Notes under the pieces: model-generated
The model's input: only the letters and a program-made list of their open reading frames with translations
Database searches by the model: none
Told to the model about the DNA's origin: nothing
Part shown: piece after piece, positions 1-10,495 of the stretch
Layout of the letters: each line of letters opens with the position of its first letter
How positions within the stretch are numbered: position 1 is the stretch's first letter
Made by a program: the position numbers and the translations under genes
Assembly: GCA_021790815.1 (NCBI GenBank)
Contig: JAJYFT010000003.1
Coordinates: forward strand, 20,409-84,408
Direction of reading: 5' to 3'
Source: Actinomycetes bacterium
GTDB taxonomy: Bacteria; Actinomycetota; Acidimicrobiia; Acidimicrobiales; JABEUL01
Length of the DNA stretch: 64,000 bases

Positions 1-468
1 TACTCTTTGATATCATCAAAATTCCCCAATGATTTTATAAAAATAGTCGGATTTTCGGAGATTGCTAGAGAGATCCCACCCCACAAACTTCCAGAAATTA
101 CATGGGACTTTGCATATGGAACCAATATGGAACACGCGTTCAGACTTGCAAGAAAGATTTTAGAAAAAAAGTACGGGAATAAACAAATAATACTCATTAC
201 TGATGGTGAACCGACAGCACATATTGAAGACGGTGGCGAAGTATATTTTAACTATCCACCAACTTCAAAAACCGTAAAGGCAACGCTTTTGGAAGTAAAA
301 CGTCTAACAAAAGCAAATATTAGGATAAACACTTTTATGCTGGACGACTCAGTACATTTGAAAGAATTTATCGAAAGAATGACGCGGTTTAATAAAGGAA
401 GAGCATTTTTTACTACGCCTGAAAATCTTGGTAAATATGTGTTAGTTGACTTTTTGAGTCGCCGGTAA
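1..468 (+). CDS. VWA-domain protein, C-terminal part (5' truncated by window edge)
   Basis: Open frame continues to the window edge (YSLISSKF...). VWA-like motifs 'YGTNMEHAFRLARKIL' and 'IILITDGEPTAH'. Confidence 0.75.
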   Translation, partial: YSLISSKFPNDFIKIVGFSEIAREIPPHKLPEITWDFAYGTNMEHAFRLARKILEKKYGNKQIILITDGEPTAHIEDGGEVYFNYPPTSKTVKATLLEVKRLTKANIRINTFMLDDSVHLKEFIERMTRFNKGRAFFTTPENLGKYVLVDFLSRR

Positions 469-617
469 CACAAAAAACGCATATTTTGGCCATATTCTCA
501 CTTTAAGTAGTAATATATGTGCACTGTGCGTGAAACCACTTGATATTTTCTTCAATTCGTGTCAAGATAACATTGATGTAATTACAACCGTGATATCTTC
601 ACGATGGGAGGCAGAAA

Positions 618-896
618 ATGGAAGTTAACGTAGCACTAATGTTCGGAGCCCACGACATGACCTGGCAAAGAAAAGCAAACTGTATGGGAGTTGATCCTGA
701 CCTATTTTTCCCCGAAAGAGGAGCCTCGACGCGCGAAGCAAAAGAGGTTTGTAGGGGTTGCGTTGTCAAGCCAGAATGTTTAGAGTATGCAATATCAAGC
801 GGCGAAAAATTCGGGATTTGGGGCGGAATGAGTGAAAGAGAAAGAAGAAGAATTCGACGGGCGAGATCTCTGATAAGAATCTCAGCTTCTGCCTAA
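618..896 (+). CDS. WhiB-family transcriptional regulator
   Basis: Fe-S Cys pattern C...CRGCVVKPEC plus the 'GIWGGMSERERR' motif; basic C-terminus. Confidence 0.95.
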   Translation: MEVNVALMFGAHDMTWQRKANCMGVDPDLFFPERGASTREAKEVCRGCVVKPECLEYAISSGEKFGIWGGMSERERRRIRRARSLIRISASA

Positions 897-1084
897 GTTA
901 CTCCTAAAAACTAAAATGTGCCATGCTAACCACAGACTAAGGTAACACTTTTGATAGTTCAGTTTTTATAGCAAAAATTCAAAAATTTAAAGAATTTCTC
1001 TTTTCATGCCGAAAAAGGAAGTATACAACATATTCGCTGCATATACTCCAATTAAGGTAAGTGTAAAAAGACGGGAGAAAATTC

Positions 1085-2197
1085 ATGAACGTACCAGAAG
1101 TTCCTATTCTTTTAAGATCGGCACGCATAATGATTGTTGACGACAAAGAGGAAAGCGTTCTCCTTCTAGAAAAATTCCTAAGATTGGCTGGCTATAACAA
1201 CATATATGGTCAAACTGATCCGAGACAGGCGCTTTTAGACTTGTCCGAGTGGAATCCAGATCTAATGATCCTTGACCTCCACATGCCAACATTAGATGGG
1301 TTTGCAATTCTTGACATGATTAGAGAAATGCAAGAAGATACGGACTATGTGCCCGTAATAGTAGTAACTGCTGATGCGAATAAAGAAGTAATGCGCAAAG
1401 CACTTGAAAAAGGTGCAATAGATTATTTAACTAAACCACTAGATAGAGAAGAAGTTCTCCTGCGAGTCAGAAACATTGCGCAATCTAAATTTCAATATAA
1501 GCAGTTGAGGTTAAAGTCAGAGTCACTTGAAAAAAATATTCATGATCGTGAACTTGAACTAGATATTGCTAGAATTGAAATACTTGAACGACTTGCCCAA
1601 ATTGCAGAGTACCGTGATGATGAAAGCAAAGAGCACACAAAAAGAGTTGGGGATATTTCAGCGTTAATTGCAAACGACTGTGGCATGAGCGAATCAATGG
1701 TGAGGATCATGAGAAAAGCAGCTCCCCTTCATGATTTAGGTAAAGTTGGGATTCCTGAATCAATTCTTCTAAAACCTGGAAAATTGTGCGATGACGAGTT
1801 TGAGATAGTGAAATCCCATACAACGTTAGGAGCTGAATTCCTATCAGGTAGTGAGCACAGGCTTCTTAATGTCGCTAGAGACATTGCTTTATGTCATCAT
1901 GAACGATTTGATGGAACAGGCTATCCAAATAAACTCTCAGGTCAAAACATTCCACTTGAAGCGAGAATCGCTTCAGTTGCAGATGTATTTGACACCCTCA
2001 CCCACGTTCGACCATATAGGTCTTCTTGGCCTCTGGATCAGGCGATAGCAGAACTTAGAGATAAAGCTGGCACTCAATTCGATCCCGAGCTTGTTAGGCT
2101 TCTAGAACAGGCCGTAAACGCCGGTGAAATCAACGAGTCTGGCCTAAATACAAGTCGCATAAAATTCAGCAATACGTACGCTTTAAGAGGAACTTGA
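1085..2197 (+). CDS. Response regulator with HD-GYP domain (putative c-di-GMP phosphodiesterase)
   Basis: N-terminal receiver 'IMIVDDKEE...LDLHMPTLDGF...LTKPLDREE'. C-terminal 'HDLGKVGIPESILLKPGKL...CHHERFDGTGYPNKLSGQNIPLEARI'. Confidence 0.95.
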   Translation: MNVPEVPILLRSARIMIVDDKEESVLLLEKFLRLAGYNNIYGQTDPRQALLDLSEWNPDLMILDLHMPTLDGFAILDMIREMQEDTDYVPVIVVTADANKEVMRKALEKGAIDYLTKPLDREEVLLRVRNIAQSKFQYKQLRLKSESLEKNIHDRELELDIARIEILERLAQIAEYRDDESKEHTKRVGDISALIANDCGMSESMVRIMRKAAPLHDLGKVGIPESILLKPGKLCDDEFEIVKSHTTLGAEFLSGSEHRLLNVARDIALCHHERFDGTGYPNKLSGQNIPLEARIASVADVFDTLTHVRPYRSSWPLDQAIAELRDKAGTQFDPELVRLLEQAVNAGEINESGLNTSRIKFSNTYALRGT

Positions 2198-2292
2198 TAT
2201 ATTTACAATGAGTTGGGCTCACTTATATCATCCGACTCAAATTGCAACTCATTTGGCTAAATGCTGGGTTCACCTATTTTTAGGTATTTTTA

Positions 2293-3111
2293 CTACTTGA
2301 TAGCATTCACTCGATTTTCTAAAATATGAAAATCCTCTATACCACATAATTTAAGATCTTTTTTGCTTAAATTCCTAAGTACAAAATTTGGTATAAGGCC
2401 GACAACCTCACCACGTAGTACTCCACCTCCCATGTCATGTGTCATAGATTTAATTGCATTGAACACCAACACAGGCGTAACGACCCAAGGCATAACTAAA
2501 TTACAAGATATCTGAATAGATTCCCCAACCTCCAAAGCTAGCGCTCTTATTTCGTCCGATCGTATCGAAGACGCTATCTCTTTTGCATCCTCGAGAACAA
2601 TTCCATCAAGCCAGACATTATAAGCAACCAAGGTATGCCTTGCGCCCGCACAAATAAATCCTGCTTTTTTATTTACGTGATTTGGCTCATATTCAACTTT
2701 GGAACCTCCTCTTAACAGACGTCTCAACTCAGGAAGCGACCTTTCAGGACCGTATATCCCAACTGGAACGTTCAAAACATCGCAAGCCCACTTCGCAAAA
2801 GTATCTCGTGCTGAAATAGCTTCCGTTAAGTTGACATCTGAACCATCTTGCAATGGTACAAATGGGACAACATCAACTACACCAAATCTTGGATGAACCC
2901 CACTATGACTTTCTATATCTAAAAGTGCAACTGCACTAATACTCAGTTGACGAACATCTTGTTCTAAGTTTTCACCTGCTAGGGTAAATACACTTCGATT
3001 GTGCCACTTGTCAATATGTACGTCTAAAAGACTTTCCTTACAGACTTTCTTAAGTTTTTCGAGAACTTGAGCGTCTTTACCCTCACTCACATTTATGACT
3101 GCTTCAAGCAC
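2293..3111 (-). CDS. Glutamate formimidoyltransferase-like protein (stand-alone FTCD N-domain)
   Basis: Sequence resembles FTCD N-terminal domains: 'INVSEGKD', 'SHSGVHPRFGVVDVVPFVPL', 'RGGSKVEYEP...GFICAGAR'. Confidence 0.8.
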   Translation of the reverse strand: MLEAVINVSEGKDAQVLEKLKKVCKESLLDVHIDKWHNRSVFTLAGENLEQDVRQLSISAVALLDIESHSGVHPRFGVVDVVPFVPLQDGSDVNLTEAISARDTFAKWACDVLNVPVGIYGPERSLPELRRLLRGGSKVEYEPNHVNKKAGFICAGARHTLVAYNVWLDGIVLEDAKEIASSIRSDEIRALALEVGESIQISCNLVMPWVVTPVLVFNAIKSMTHDMGGGVLRGEVVGLIPNFVLRNLSKKDLKLCGIEDFHILENRVNAIK

Positions 3112-3116
3112 TTGTA

Positions 3117-3410
3117 CTATTGAGAATTAATTGATGCAAGTCTTTCCAGCCGTCGAACTCGTAAAATTCTTCGCCTTTCTCTCTCGGAAGAACCTCCCCA
3201 CACCCCATGGTCGATGCGATTATCCAGTGCATATTCAAGGCAGTGTTCCTTCACTACACACTTGCGGCATATCTTTCTTGCGACTTCAACACCTGCACCG
3301 TCACTTGGGAAAAATATGTCTGGGTCAAGGTCCTTACAAAGACCATCTTTCATCCATACTTCTGCCCCAGCTTCAGACGTGTCGTACTTCTCTAACTTTT
3401 TGCCTAACAT
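3117..3410 (-). CDS. WhiB-family transcriptional regulator
   Basis: C...CRKCVVKEHC and 'GVWGGSSERERRRI'. Confidence 0.95.
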   Translation of the reverse strand: MLGKKLEKYDTSEAGAEVWMKDGLCKDLDPDIFFPSDGAGVEVARKICRKCVVKEHCLEYALDNRIDHGVWGGSSERERRRILRVRRLERLASINSQ

Positions 3411-3477
3411 TCACCCTCAATTTAGTCAAGATAATCTTATTACCAGTTTATACCAAAAACTTCTTCATCCGCCGGTT

Positions 3478-5022
3478 TTATTCCCATTCAATAGTTCCAG
3501 GTGGCTTTGACGTGATATCATACGCTACCCTATTTACCCCATCTACCTCGGATATAACCCTTGATGCTATCTTTTCCAGTAGGTCATAAGGAAGACGTGC
3601 AAAATCAGCGGTCATTGCATCATCGCTGGTAACAGCTCTTAATATTATGGGGTAAGCATACGTTCTCTCATCGCCCATCACTCCAACAGATCTAACATCG
3701 GCTAGCACAGCAAAAGCCTGCCAAAGTTCTCTCTCAAGTCCAGCTCGCCTAATTTCATCCAAAACAATAGCGTCGGCTGCTCTGACTATCCCGACACGTT
3801 CTGGTGTCACTTCCCCTACAATCCGTACAGCTAGCCCTGGTCCTGGAAACGGTTGGCGAAATACGATTTCATCACTAAGCCCAAGTTCACTACCAACTAT
3901 TCTCACTTCGTCTTTAAAAAGCCTGCGAAGTGGCTCCACTAGCTCAAAATTCATATCATCAGGAAGCCCTCCCACGTTGTGGTGGCTTTTTATGACTGAC
4001 GCATTTCCAGGTCCTGATTCAACAACATCTGGATAAAGTGTCCCCTGAACTAAATATTTAACATCTACCTTCTCATTTGCTACTTCTTCAAATATACGTA
4101 TAAAAAGCTCTCCAATTATCTTCCTTTTTTCTTCAGGGTCTCGAACTCCTTTTAATCGAGAGAAAAATCTGTCCTTTGCATTTATATGTATAAATTCCGT
4201 CTTAAAATCGCGTGTAAATGCAGCTTCTACTTCTTCTGCTTCACCTTGACGCATTAGACCAGTATCAACGAACACACACGTTAGATTCGAACCAACAGCT
4301 CTATTGACTAATGCGGCAGCAACAGCTGAATCAACTCCACCAGACAGTGCGCACAACACTTTCTCCTCCCCAACCTGAGATCTAACTTGATCGATTGCCG
4401 TCTCAATTACTGAGGTCGAAGTCCAATTTCTTGAGCAACCTGCCACCTTAAAAAGAAATGACTTTATGATCTCTTGACCATGGTCAGTATGTGCAACTTC
4501 TGGGTGGAACTGAACCCCGTATAAGAGTTTTTGATCATTTTCAAAAGCAGCTACTGGAGAATGGTCGCTTTGAGCTACAGTTCTAAAATCAGGTGGCATC
4601 GACACTATATGATCTCGATGGCTCATCCAAACATTATCGCCCTCTAGTACTGAACCTAATAGCTTCGAACTGCTACCTAGATGAATCTCAGTCCTTCCGT
4701 ACTCTCCTTTTTCGGTTTTTCCTACTACGCCATTTAAGTCTCTTGCTATTAACTGTGCCCCATAACATATTCCTAAAATTGGTATGCCTAGGTCATACAC
4801 TTCAGTATCAATATCAACCGAATTAGCTGCATAAACAGATTCTGGACCTCCAGAAAATATGATCGCAGCAGGATTAAAATCCATCAGCTCTTGTGCACTC
4901 ATCGGCCTGACAATTTCAGAGTACACATGCGCCTCTCGAACTCTTCGAGCTATCAATTGAGCGTACTGAGCACCGAAATCTACAATTAAGACAGGCCTGT
5001 TTGGCCAAATAATATTATCCAA
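3478..5022 (-). CDS. guaA: GMP synthase (glutamine-hydrolysing)
   Basis: GATase '[11 protein letters not shown]', ATP-PPase '[14 protein letters not shown]', C-terminal '[14 protein letters not shown]'. Confidence 0.97.
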   Translation of the reverse strand: MDNIIWPNRPVLIVDFGAQYAQLIARRVREAHVYSEIVRPMSAQELMDFNPAAIIFSGGPESVYAANSVDIDTEVYDLGIPILGICYGAQLIARDLNGVVGKTEKGEYGRTEIHLGSSSKLLGSVLEGDNVWMSHRDHIVSMPPDFRTVAQSDHSPVAAFENDQKLLYGVQFHPEVAHTDHGQEIIKSFLFKVAGCSRNWTSTSVIETAIDQVRSQVGEEKVLCALSGGVDSAVAAALVNRAVGSNLTCVFVDTGLMRQGEAEEVEAAFTRDFKTEFIHINAKDRFFSRLKGVRDPEEKRKIIGELFIRIFEEVANEKVDVKYLVQGTLYPDVVESGPGNASVIKSHHNVGGLPDDMNFELVEPLRRLFKDEVRIVGSELGLSDEIVFRQPFPGPGLAVRIVGEVTPERVGIVRAADAIVLDEIRRAGLERELWQAFAVLADVRSVGVMGDERTYAYPIILRAVTSDDAMTADFARLPYDLLEKIASRVISEVDGVNRVAYDITSKPPGTIEWE

Positions 5023-6186
5023 CTAGCTGCCCATGCCTACACCTTGCGATCGCTGAAGTGCTTTCCCTTCAGTCTGCAAAGAAGGAGCCACCATCACTTC
5101 AGCTTTGTGAAACTCTTTAATTGAAGCATAACCACAAGTTGCCATTGACGTCTTCAGTGCACCAAATAAATTCATACGACCATCATTTTCGTGTGCTGGT
5201 CCAAGCAGAATTTCTCTTAGTGTTCCTCGCCTATCTACTTTGACACGAGCTCCACGTGGAAGGGTTGGATGAAAAGTTGCCATTCCCCAGTGGAAGCCTC
5301 TACCGGGAGCCTCATGGGCATGCGCCAATGGAGATCCCAACATAACGGCATCTGCTCCGCAAGCAAATGCTTTAGCAATATCGCCGCCTCTGCTCATTCC
5401 ACCGTCAGCAATTACGTGGCAGTAAACACCTGTTTCATCCAAGTGCCTCATTCTGGCACCAGCTGCATCGGCAATAGCTGTAGCCTGTGGGACTCCAATT
5501 CCTAGGACACCCCGAGTCGTGCAGGCATTTCCTGGCCCGACTCCAACAAGCACACCAACTGCTCCAGTTCTCATAAGGTGTAGTGCAGCGTGATAAGAAG
5601 CACAACCCCCTACAATTACTGGCAAGTCTAAGTCTCTAATGAATCGTTTCAAATTCAGAGGCTCCACAGATTTAGATACGTGCTCGGCTGATACAACTGT
5701 GCCCTGGATTACTAGTAGGTCGAGCTCGCCTTCCATAATGGCAGCTGACAGCTCTTCAGTTCTCTGGGGGGTAACTGAAGCCGCAGACACTACTCCCGCA
5801 TCTTTTATCTGCTTAATCCGTTCAGTTACAAGTTCGGTTTTTACAGGTTCCTGATATATCTGCTGCATTCTTGCCGTAGCTTTTTCAGGCTCTAATGTCG
5901 CTATTTCATCAAGTATTGGCTCTGGATCCTCATACCGCGTCCAAAGACCTTCTAAGTTAAGCACACCCACTCCACCAAGATGACCAATCTCAATCGCAAT
6001 CGCAGGGCTTACAACTCCATCCATCGCTGAAGCCAAAAGAGGCAAGTCGAACTTAAAAGCATCTATTTCAAAGGTTATGTCGACGTCTTCTGGATCTCTC
6101 GTCCGTCTAGACGGCACAATCGCAATGTCATCAAAACCGTAGGCACGCCTACCTGACTTACCAATACCTATTTCGACCTCAGCCAT
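5023..6186 (-). CDS. guaB3: GuaB3-family IMP dehydrogenase-related protein
   Basis: Actinobacterial GuaB3-like '[37 protein letters not shown]'. Start moved to the ATG at 6186, which follows GAGGAGG. Confidence 0.92.
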   Translation of the reverse strand: MAEVEIGIGKSGRRAYGFDDIAIVPSRRTRDPEDVDITFEIDAFKFDLPLLASAMDGVVSPAIAIEIGHLGGVGVLNLEGLWTRYEDPEPILDEIATLEPEKATARMQQIYQEPVKTELVTERIKQIKDAGVVSAASVTPQRTEELSAAIMEGELDLLVIQGTVVSAEHVSKSVEPLNLKRFIRDLDLPVIVGGCASYHAALHLMRTGAVGVLVGVGPGNACTTRGVLGIGVPQATAIADAAGARMRHLDETGVYCHVIADGGMSRGGDIAKAFACGADAVMLGSPLAHAHEAPGRGFHWGMATFHPTLPRGARVKVDRRGTLREILLGPAHENDGRMNLFGALKTSMATCGYASIKEFHKAEVMVAPSLQTEGKALQRSQGVGMGS

Positions 6187-6247
6187 AAAACCTCCTCGCA
6201 ATCACCCTTGAATCCGCATTCAAAGGAAAAACTTCACTACATAATAG

Positions 6248-6276
6248 GGTACCGCACGAGAGACTCGTGCGGTACC
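6248..6276 (-). terminator. Perfect 13-bp hairpin with 3-nt loop (putative terminator without U-tract)
   Basis: ggtaccgcacgag-aga-ctcgtgcggtacc, between the Ig-repeat protein stop and the guaB3 start. Confidence 0.5.
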
Positions 6277-6302
6277 AATGAAGAGGTAATTACTCGTTAA
6301 AT

Positions 6303-9300
6303 TTAAACAGCTGTGCCTGATCCCCCAGTTATCGCTTCAGTAACGTAAATATCACATCCACTGCCCAGGGTTCCACTAAACGAAACCGTAAATGTCCCAT
6401 TTGCTGAAGTGCTTCCAGTTGATGATCCAACTGTTACACCACTGCACCCTATAGGTACAATCGAAAGTGGGTCATTTGCAATGCCAACACCATTTCCGTT
6501 GTCAACAGTAACGTTGGCATTGGATCCTGATATTACAACGGACACCGAATATTTACTTGACGTAGCAACTTCAACTTGAGGCAACGCATATACATAAGTA
6601 GCATTCGTATATGACTCAGTAAATGTAAGATCACAGAACCCAACTGAACTAGATGGAGTATAGTCAAAAGTGACCTGACCTTTTGCCGAAGTATAAGGCA
6701 TGAAGCTACTAGAAATGCTTCCACAAGACGAGCCAGCAGCTGGAGTTATTGAAATTCCATCCCCTTCAACGCCAGCACTACCATTATTTACCGTTAAAGT
6801 AACTGGCACCATTGCACCTCCAGCAACAACTGCCGAAGCCGATGTTACAGAAAAAGATGGAGTTATTGCACTCGGAGGAGTTGCAACTTGTCCAAATGAC
6901 GCCAGCCCACCACTTCCAGATACCGCTTCAATTGTAAGCAAGTTACAGTTACCAATATAGGTTGATGCTTGGTACGGAACTGTGACCATCCCATTTGCAT
7001 TCGTAATAAATGGTGAAACGCCTGCTCCAAAGAACTGTAGACCCGATGGCACTCCACCACAAGCCGGATTTCCGCCAAACGAAGCTGGCAGCTTTGAAGG
7101 ATTAATTACTAAGACAGGATCGTTCACAACTGGAATTCCAGAAGGATTTGTTACTCGCACCTCCATATTTACCATACTCGTGTCAGATGCCAATACACTC
7201 GGGGTAGATCTTACTACTGTAACTGTATTCTTCACAGATGCTGGATACGATGCTTGAGTGACCAAGTTAACATTCAATGCACCAGGAGTTGCTGGTGAAG
7301 TCACGAGGAATGCGCAAAAACCAACATGGATAGGAGTATATGTAGTCACGAACTTTCCGTCACTTGCAGTCGTACCAGATACTGCTCCAAGCGTTCCACA
7401 GCTAGCTGTCGTATAAACACTATTCGTTACGTTTAATGGTGTAATACTCACGGCTGCACCACCAATTGGATTGCCATATCCATCTTCAACGCTAATTACT
7501 ACAGGGTCTGCAGGATCATTAGCATTAACATTAGATAAAGGTAGAGATGGAGATGATCCATTAACTGAAATAAGTACTTGGTTTGGTGGCCCGAGCTGAG
7601 TTATGCTCCCAAATCCAATTGCACCACTTAAACTCTCTTCAGCAGTTACTGCGCAGTTGCCCATAACTTTAGAAGATTTATAGGTAAAACTTGCAACCCC
7701 TGAGGAATTTGTTATTGCAGTATATGCAGATAAACTTCCACATCCTGAAGCTACTCCAGACACGAGACTTATTCCTACCGTAGCACCATTTTCTGGCGAT
7801 CCGCCATTCATTACAGTCACAGAAACAGCTGTAGTAGAGGATCCATCAGCCACAACTACAGCTGGAGCCACAGAAACAATGCTTAACTGTGTCGCTGAAG
7901 TTGCAGCAACCGTTGTTTCACCGCTCATACTTGTAGCAGACTCATTTGCAGTAATCACGCATAGTCCAGAAGCGGCTGGGGCAGTAAGTGTTGCGCTAAG
8001 TTGACCTTCCTGATTTGTGACTCCTGATGAAACTGACAGGGTCCCACATGTCGAACTCAGTGCAACGGAATCAAGAGTAAGTGGACCTGTATCCGTTGTA
8101 ACAGTTACTAACACTGATGTAGTACTTGTCCCGTCAGCAGGTATTGCAACTGCACCAGCATCAACAGAAACAGTTGCAGGAGGAGGAGTTAAGGTTAAGT
8201 TTGAAGTTCCCATTCCTCCAGTAGTAGCCTCAGTTGCATCGAGTGAACATCCACCTTGGACGATGCTAGCTGTCGCACTGAAAATAGCCTGACCACTTGA
8301 ATTAGTAGTACCCAATCCATTTGAAGAAAGTACCGCACACCCACTTGAAGAATAAATCGAAACTGGATCGTTCGGAACTGGTACTCCGTTTTTGTCAGTT
8401 ACAGTAACTGTCGCGGTAGTTGAACTAATCCCATCTGCGGGAAGCGATGCATTTAGCAACTTAATTGAAACACTATAGCTTGAAGTTGCTCCAGCTATCG
8501 TTTGATTTACTACTTCTGCACCACTCATTGAAGGTGAACTCGAATCAGTTCCAGTAATTTGACAAACACCAACACTAGCTCCAGGAGTATAATTCACTGT
8601 TCCAGATCCTGATATTCCAATAGCTACAGTTTTAGTTGACAAAGTTCCACAAGCTGCTGCAGGAACACCTGTAAGTGCCAAGTTGACGGTACCGCTAATT
8701 GGCTGCCCATCTTGAGTTAATGAAAGTGAAATTGTAATCTGGGAAGATCCAGAATTCACATTTACATATGCGCTTCCAAATCCAACAACTGGCGGGTTTA
8801 GAGCTTGTGAAATTATAAGCTGACCGCTTCCAGAGGACGCAAAATCTGTTACGGAAATATCACATGTTCCAGCCACAGTTGAAGCGGTATAAGTGAAAGA
8901 AAATTCACCGTTAGACCCTGTCGTTGGAGTTACCCCCGTGCTGAGAATGCCACAAGAACCTAACACACCATTTGTAGTTGAAAAAGAAAGCTGATCACCT
9001 GAAACCGGTGAACCATTTGGCGTAGTTACTAAAACGGTAACTGTCTCATGTGAAGAAGCACTCGGCGTTATTGTCGTATTTCCTATAACACTTACGTTGT
9101 CAGTCCCGATCGAAGCTGCAGTAAAGTATCCGTCTGCGTCAACAACCACTTGAGTACTCCCTAGAGCGTTGTAAACATTAATCGATCCTTTGCCAAGTTT
9201 TGTAACTGACATGTTTGGCACAATTTGAGATGAGCTAAAGTTAAGGTCAGAACTGATGGGAGGGGCAGAACCATCTCCTGGATAAACAGTTAAGTAGCCA

Positions 9301-10418
9301 CCAGCAGGCACAGTTGAACCCGCTTCAGTTACGTTAGTTACAACTGCGTCTGGGGGATTGGTAGATGAAGCTAGCGGGATGCTTCCAACACCTGCAACAG
9401 GCACATTTATGTCGCTATTTGGCCCTACGGCTGAACTTGTACGAGTATCGATTAGCCTTTGAGGAGATATAGGCACGAATAGAGAGCCTGAAGTTCCCGA
9501 GCCAGTTGAATCACTGAACCATCCATTCACGTCAACAATTACGTCAGCATTAGAATTAAATGATTCAAAATCAACTTTCCCATCGCTTCCCACTGAGACC
9601 ATAACTCTATTTGCTATCGTTTGCCCTTCTGACCAGTTTAGATTTGATACAACAGGTGCCGAAGTCCCATCTGGCCAAATAGTTAAGTACCCACCATTTG
9701 CATTTGTATTCGTTGCAGTTACGTTCATTACAACCGCAGACACTCCACTCGACGGGATTCCACCCACTCCATCTATTTGAATACTCTGCATTTTACTTGC
9801 TACTAGAGTACTCCCAGCATATTTACTTGTTGAACCAGTTCTAGTGTCAACTATTCTTGATGGACTAAGAGGGTAAAAATGACCAGATGCCCCAACAGAA
9901 GCTGCAGGAGTTTCATAGTAGCCCTCAAGATCTACGATTAAATTAGCCTGTCCAGCTGACTCATTGGCGATTGAAATGCTTGCACCGCTTCCAATTTCTA
10001 CGGTTACAAGATTTGGCACAGTCTGGCCAGCACTAAAGTTCAAATTCGATGTTGTCGGAACCGAATTTCCAGTTGCGGGCGTGGGGAACACAGTTAAGTA
10101 CCCAGCGGCCGATGGACTAACTACAGTTACGTTAACGACCACTGCATCAGCTGTCGAAGGTACATCAGCAGATGGCAAAACAAGATTTGTCACCGAACCA
10201 GCAAGCATCGGCGACCCTGAACAAGGAGTAGCGGTTCCTACACGAGTATCACAGATTCTAACTGGAGAGATAGCAACGTATTTGCCGCCAGGTAGTGTTA
10301 TTGAGCCTGCAAGAGCCTCCTTGGGTTGCAATCCGAGAAACGATATAAAATACCCAACCATTGTTATAGCTACAACTCCGATAACAAACGCGGACTTAAT
10401 TCGTCGCAACTTATTCAT
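6303..10418 (-). CDS. Large secreted repeat protein: signal peptide, 3 N-terminal beta-rich repeats, about 9 Ig/invasin-like repeats
   Basis: Hydrophobic N-terminus. Three repeats of the type 'ISPVRICDTRVG...AVVVNVTVVSPSAAGYLTVFP...SNLNFSAGQTVPNLVTV...NLIVDLEGYY'. Then about 9 repeats each ending in 'C.(I/V/L)...E(S/A)..(S/G)G'. Confidence 0.85.
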   Translation of the reverse strand: MNKLRRIKSAFVIGVVAITMVGYFISFLGLQPKEALAGSITLPGGKYVAISPVRICDTRVGTATPCSGSPMLAGSVTNLVLPSADVPSTADAVVVNVTVVSPSAAGYLTVFPTPATGNSVPTTSNLNFSAGQTVPNLVTVEIGSGASISIANESAGQANLIVDLEGYYETPAASVGASGHFYPLSPSRIVDTRTGSTSKYAGSTLVASKMQSIQIDGVGGIPSSGVSAVVMNVTATNTNANGGYLTIWPDGTSAPVVSNLNWSEGQTIANRVMVSVGSDGKVDFESFNSNADVIVDVNGWFSDSTGSGTSGSLFVPISPQRLIDTRTSSAVGPNSDINVPVAGVGSIPLASSTNPPDAVVTNVTEAGSTVPAGGYLTVYPGDGSAPPISSDLNFSSSQIVPNMSVTKLGKGSINVYNALGSTQVVVDADGYFTAASIGTDNVSVIGNTTITPSASSHETVTVLVTTPNGSPVSGDQLSFSTTNGVLGSCGILSTGVTPTTGSNGEFSFTYTASTVAGTCDISVTDFASSGSGQLIISQALNPPVVGFGSAYVNVNSGSSQITISLSLTQDGQPISGTVNLALTGVPAAACGTLSTKTVAIGISGSGTVNYTPGASVGVCQITGTDSSSPSMSGAEVVNQTIAGATSSYSVSIKLLNASLPADGISSTTATVTVTDKNGVPVPNDPVSIYSSSGCAVLSSNGLGTTNSSGQAIFSATASIVQGGCSLDATEATTGGMGTSNLTLTPPPATVSVDAGAVAIPADGTSTTSVLVTVTTDTGPLTLDSVALSSTCGTLSVSSGVTNQEGQLSATLTAPAASGLCVITANESATSMSGETTVAATSATQLSIVSVAPAVVVADGSSTTAVSVTVMNGGSPENGATVGISLVSGVASGCGSLSAYTAITNSSGVASFTYKSSKVMGNCAVTAEESLSGAIGFGSITQLGPPNQVLISVNGSSPSLPLSNVNANDPADPVVISVEDGYGNPIGGAAVSITPLNVTNSVYTTASCGTLGAVSGTTASDGKFVTTYTPIHVGFCAFLVTSPATPGALNVNLVTQASYPASVKNTVTVVRSTPSVLASDTSMVNMEVRVTNPSGIPVVNDPVLVINPSKLPASFGGNPACGGVPSGLQFFGAGVSPFITNANGMVTVPYQASTYIGNCNLLTIEAVSGSGGLASFGQVATPPSAITPSFSVTSASAVVAGGAMVPVTLTVNNGSAGVEGDGISITPAAGSSCGSISSSFMPYTSAKGQVTFDYTPSSSVGFCDLTFTESYTNATYVYALPQVEVATSSKYSVSVVISGSNANVTVDNGNGVGIANDPLSIVPIGCSGVTVGSSTGSTSANGTFTVSFSGTLGSGCDIYVTEAITGGSGTAV

Positions 10419-10495
10419 TCATCCTCCTAATCGAAAAGACCAAACATATAAAATTAAAATATTATAAATTGATATGACCCTTACAAATTAAAAGG

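Noticed and set aside
252-482. 76-aa minus ORF
   Set aside because: Antisense to the VWA-domain CDS; no independent support.
3131-3589. 152-aa + strand ORF
   Set aside because: Antisense to a well-supported WhiB and the 3' end of guaA; no recognisable domain.
9964-10467. 167-aa + strand ORF opposite the start of the large secreted protein (also 6700-6960, 6982-7257, 8017-8292)
   Set aside because: Antisense to a long, domain-consistent CDS with a signal peptide. Low-complexity Val/Thr/Ala translation is expected from repeat DNA.
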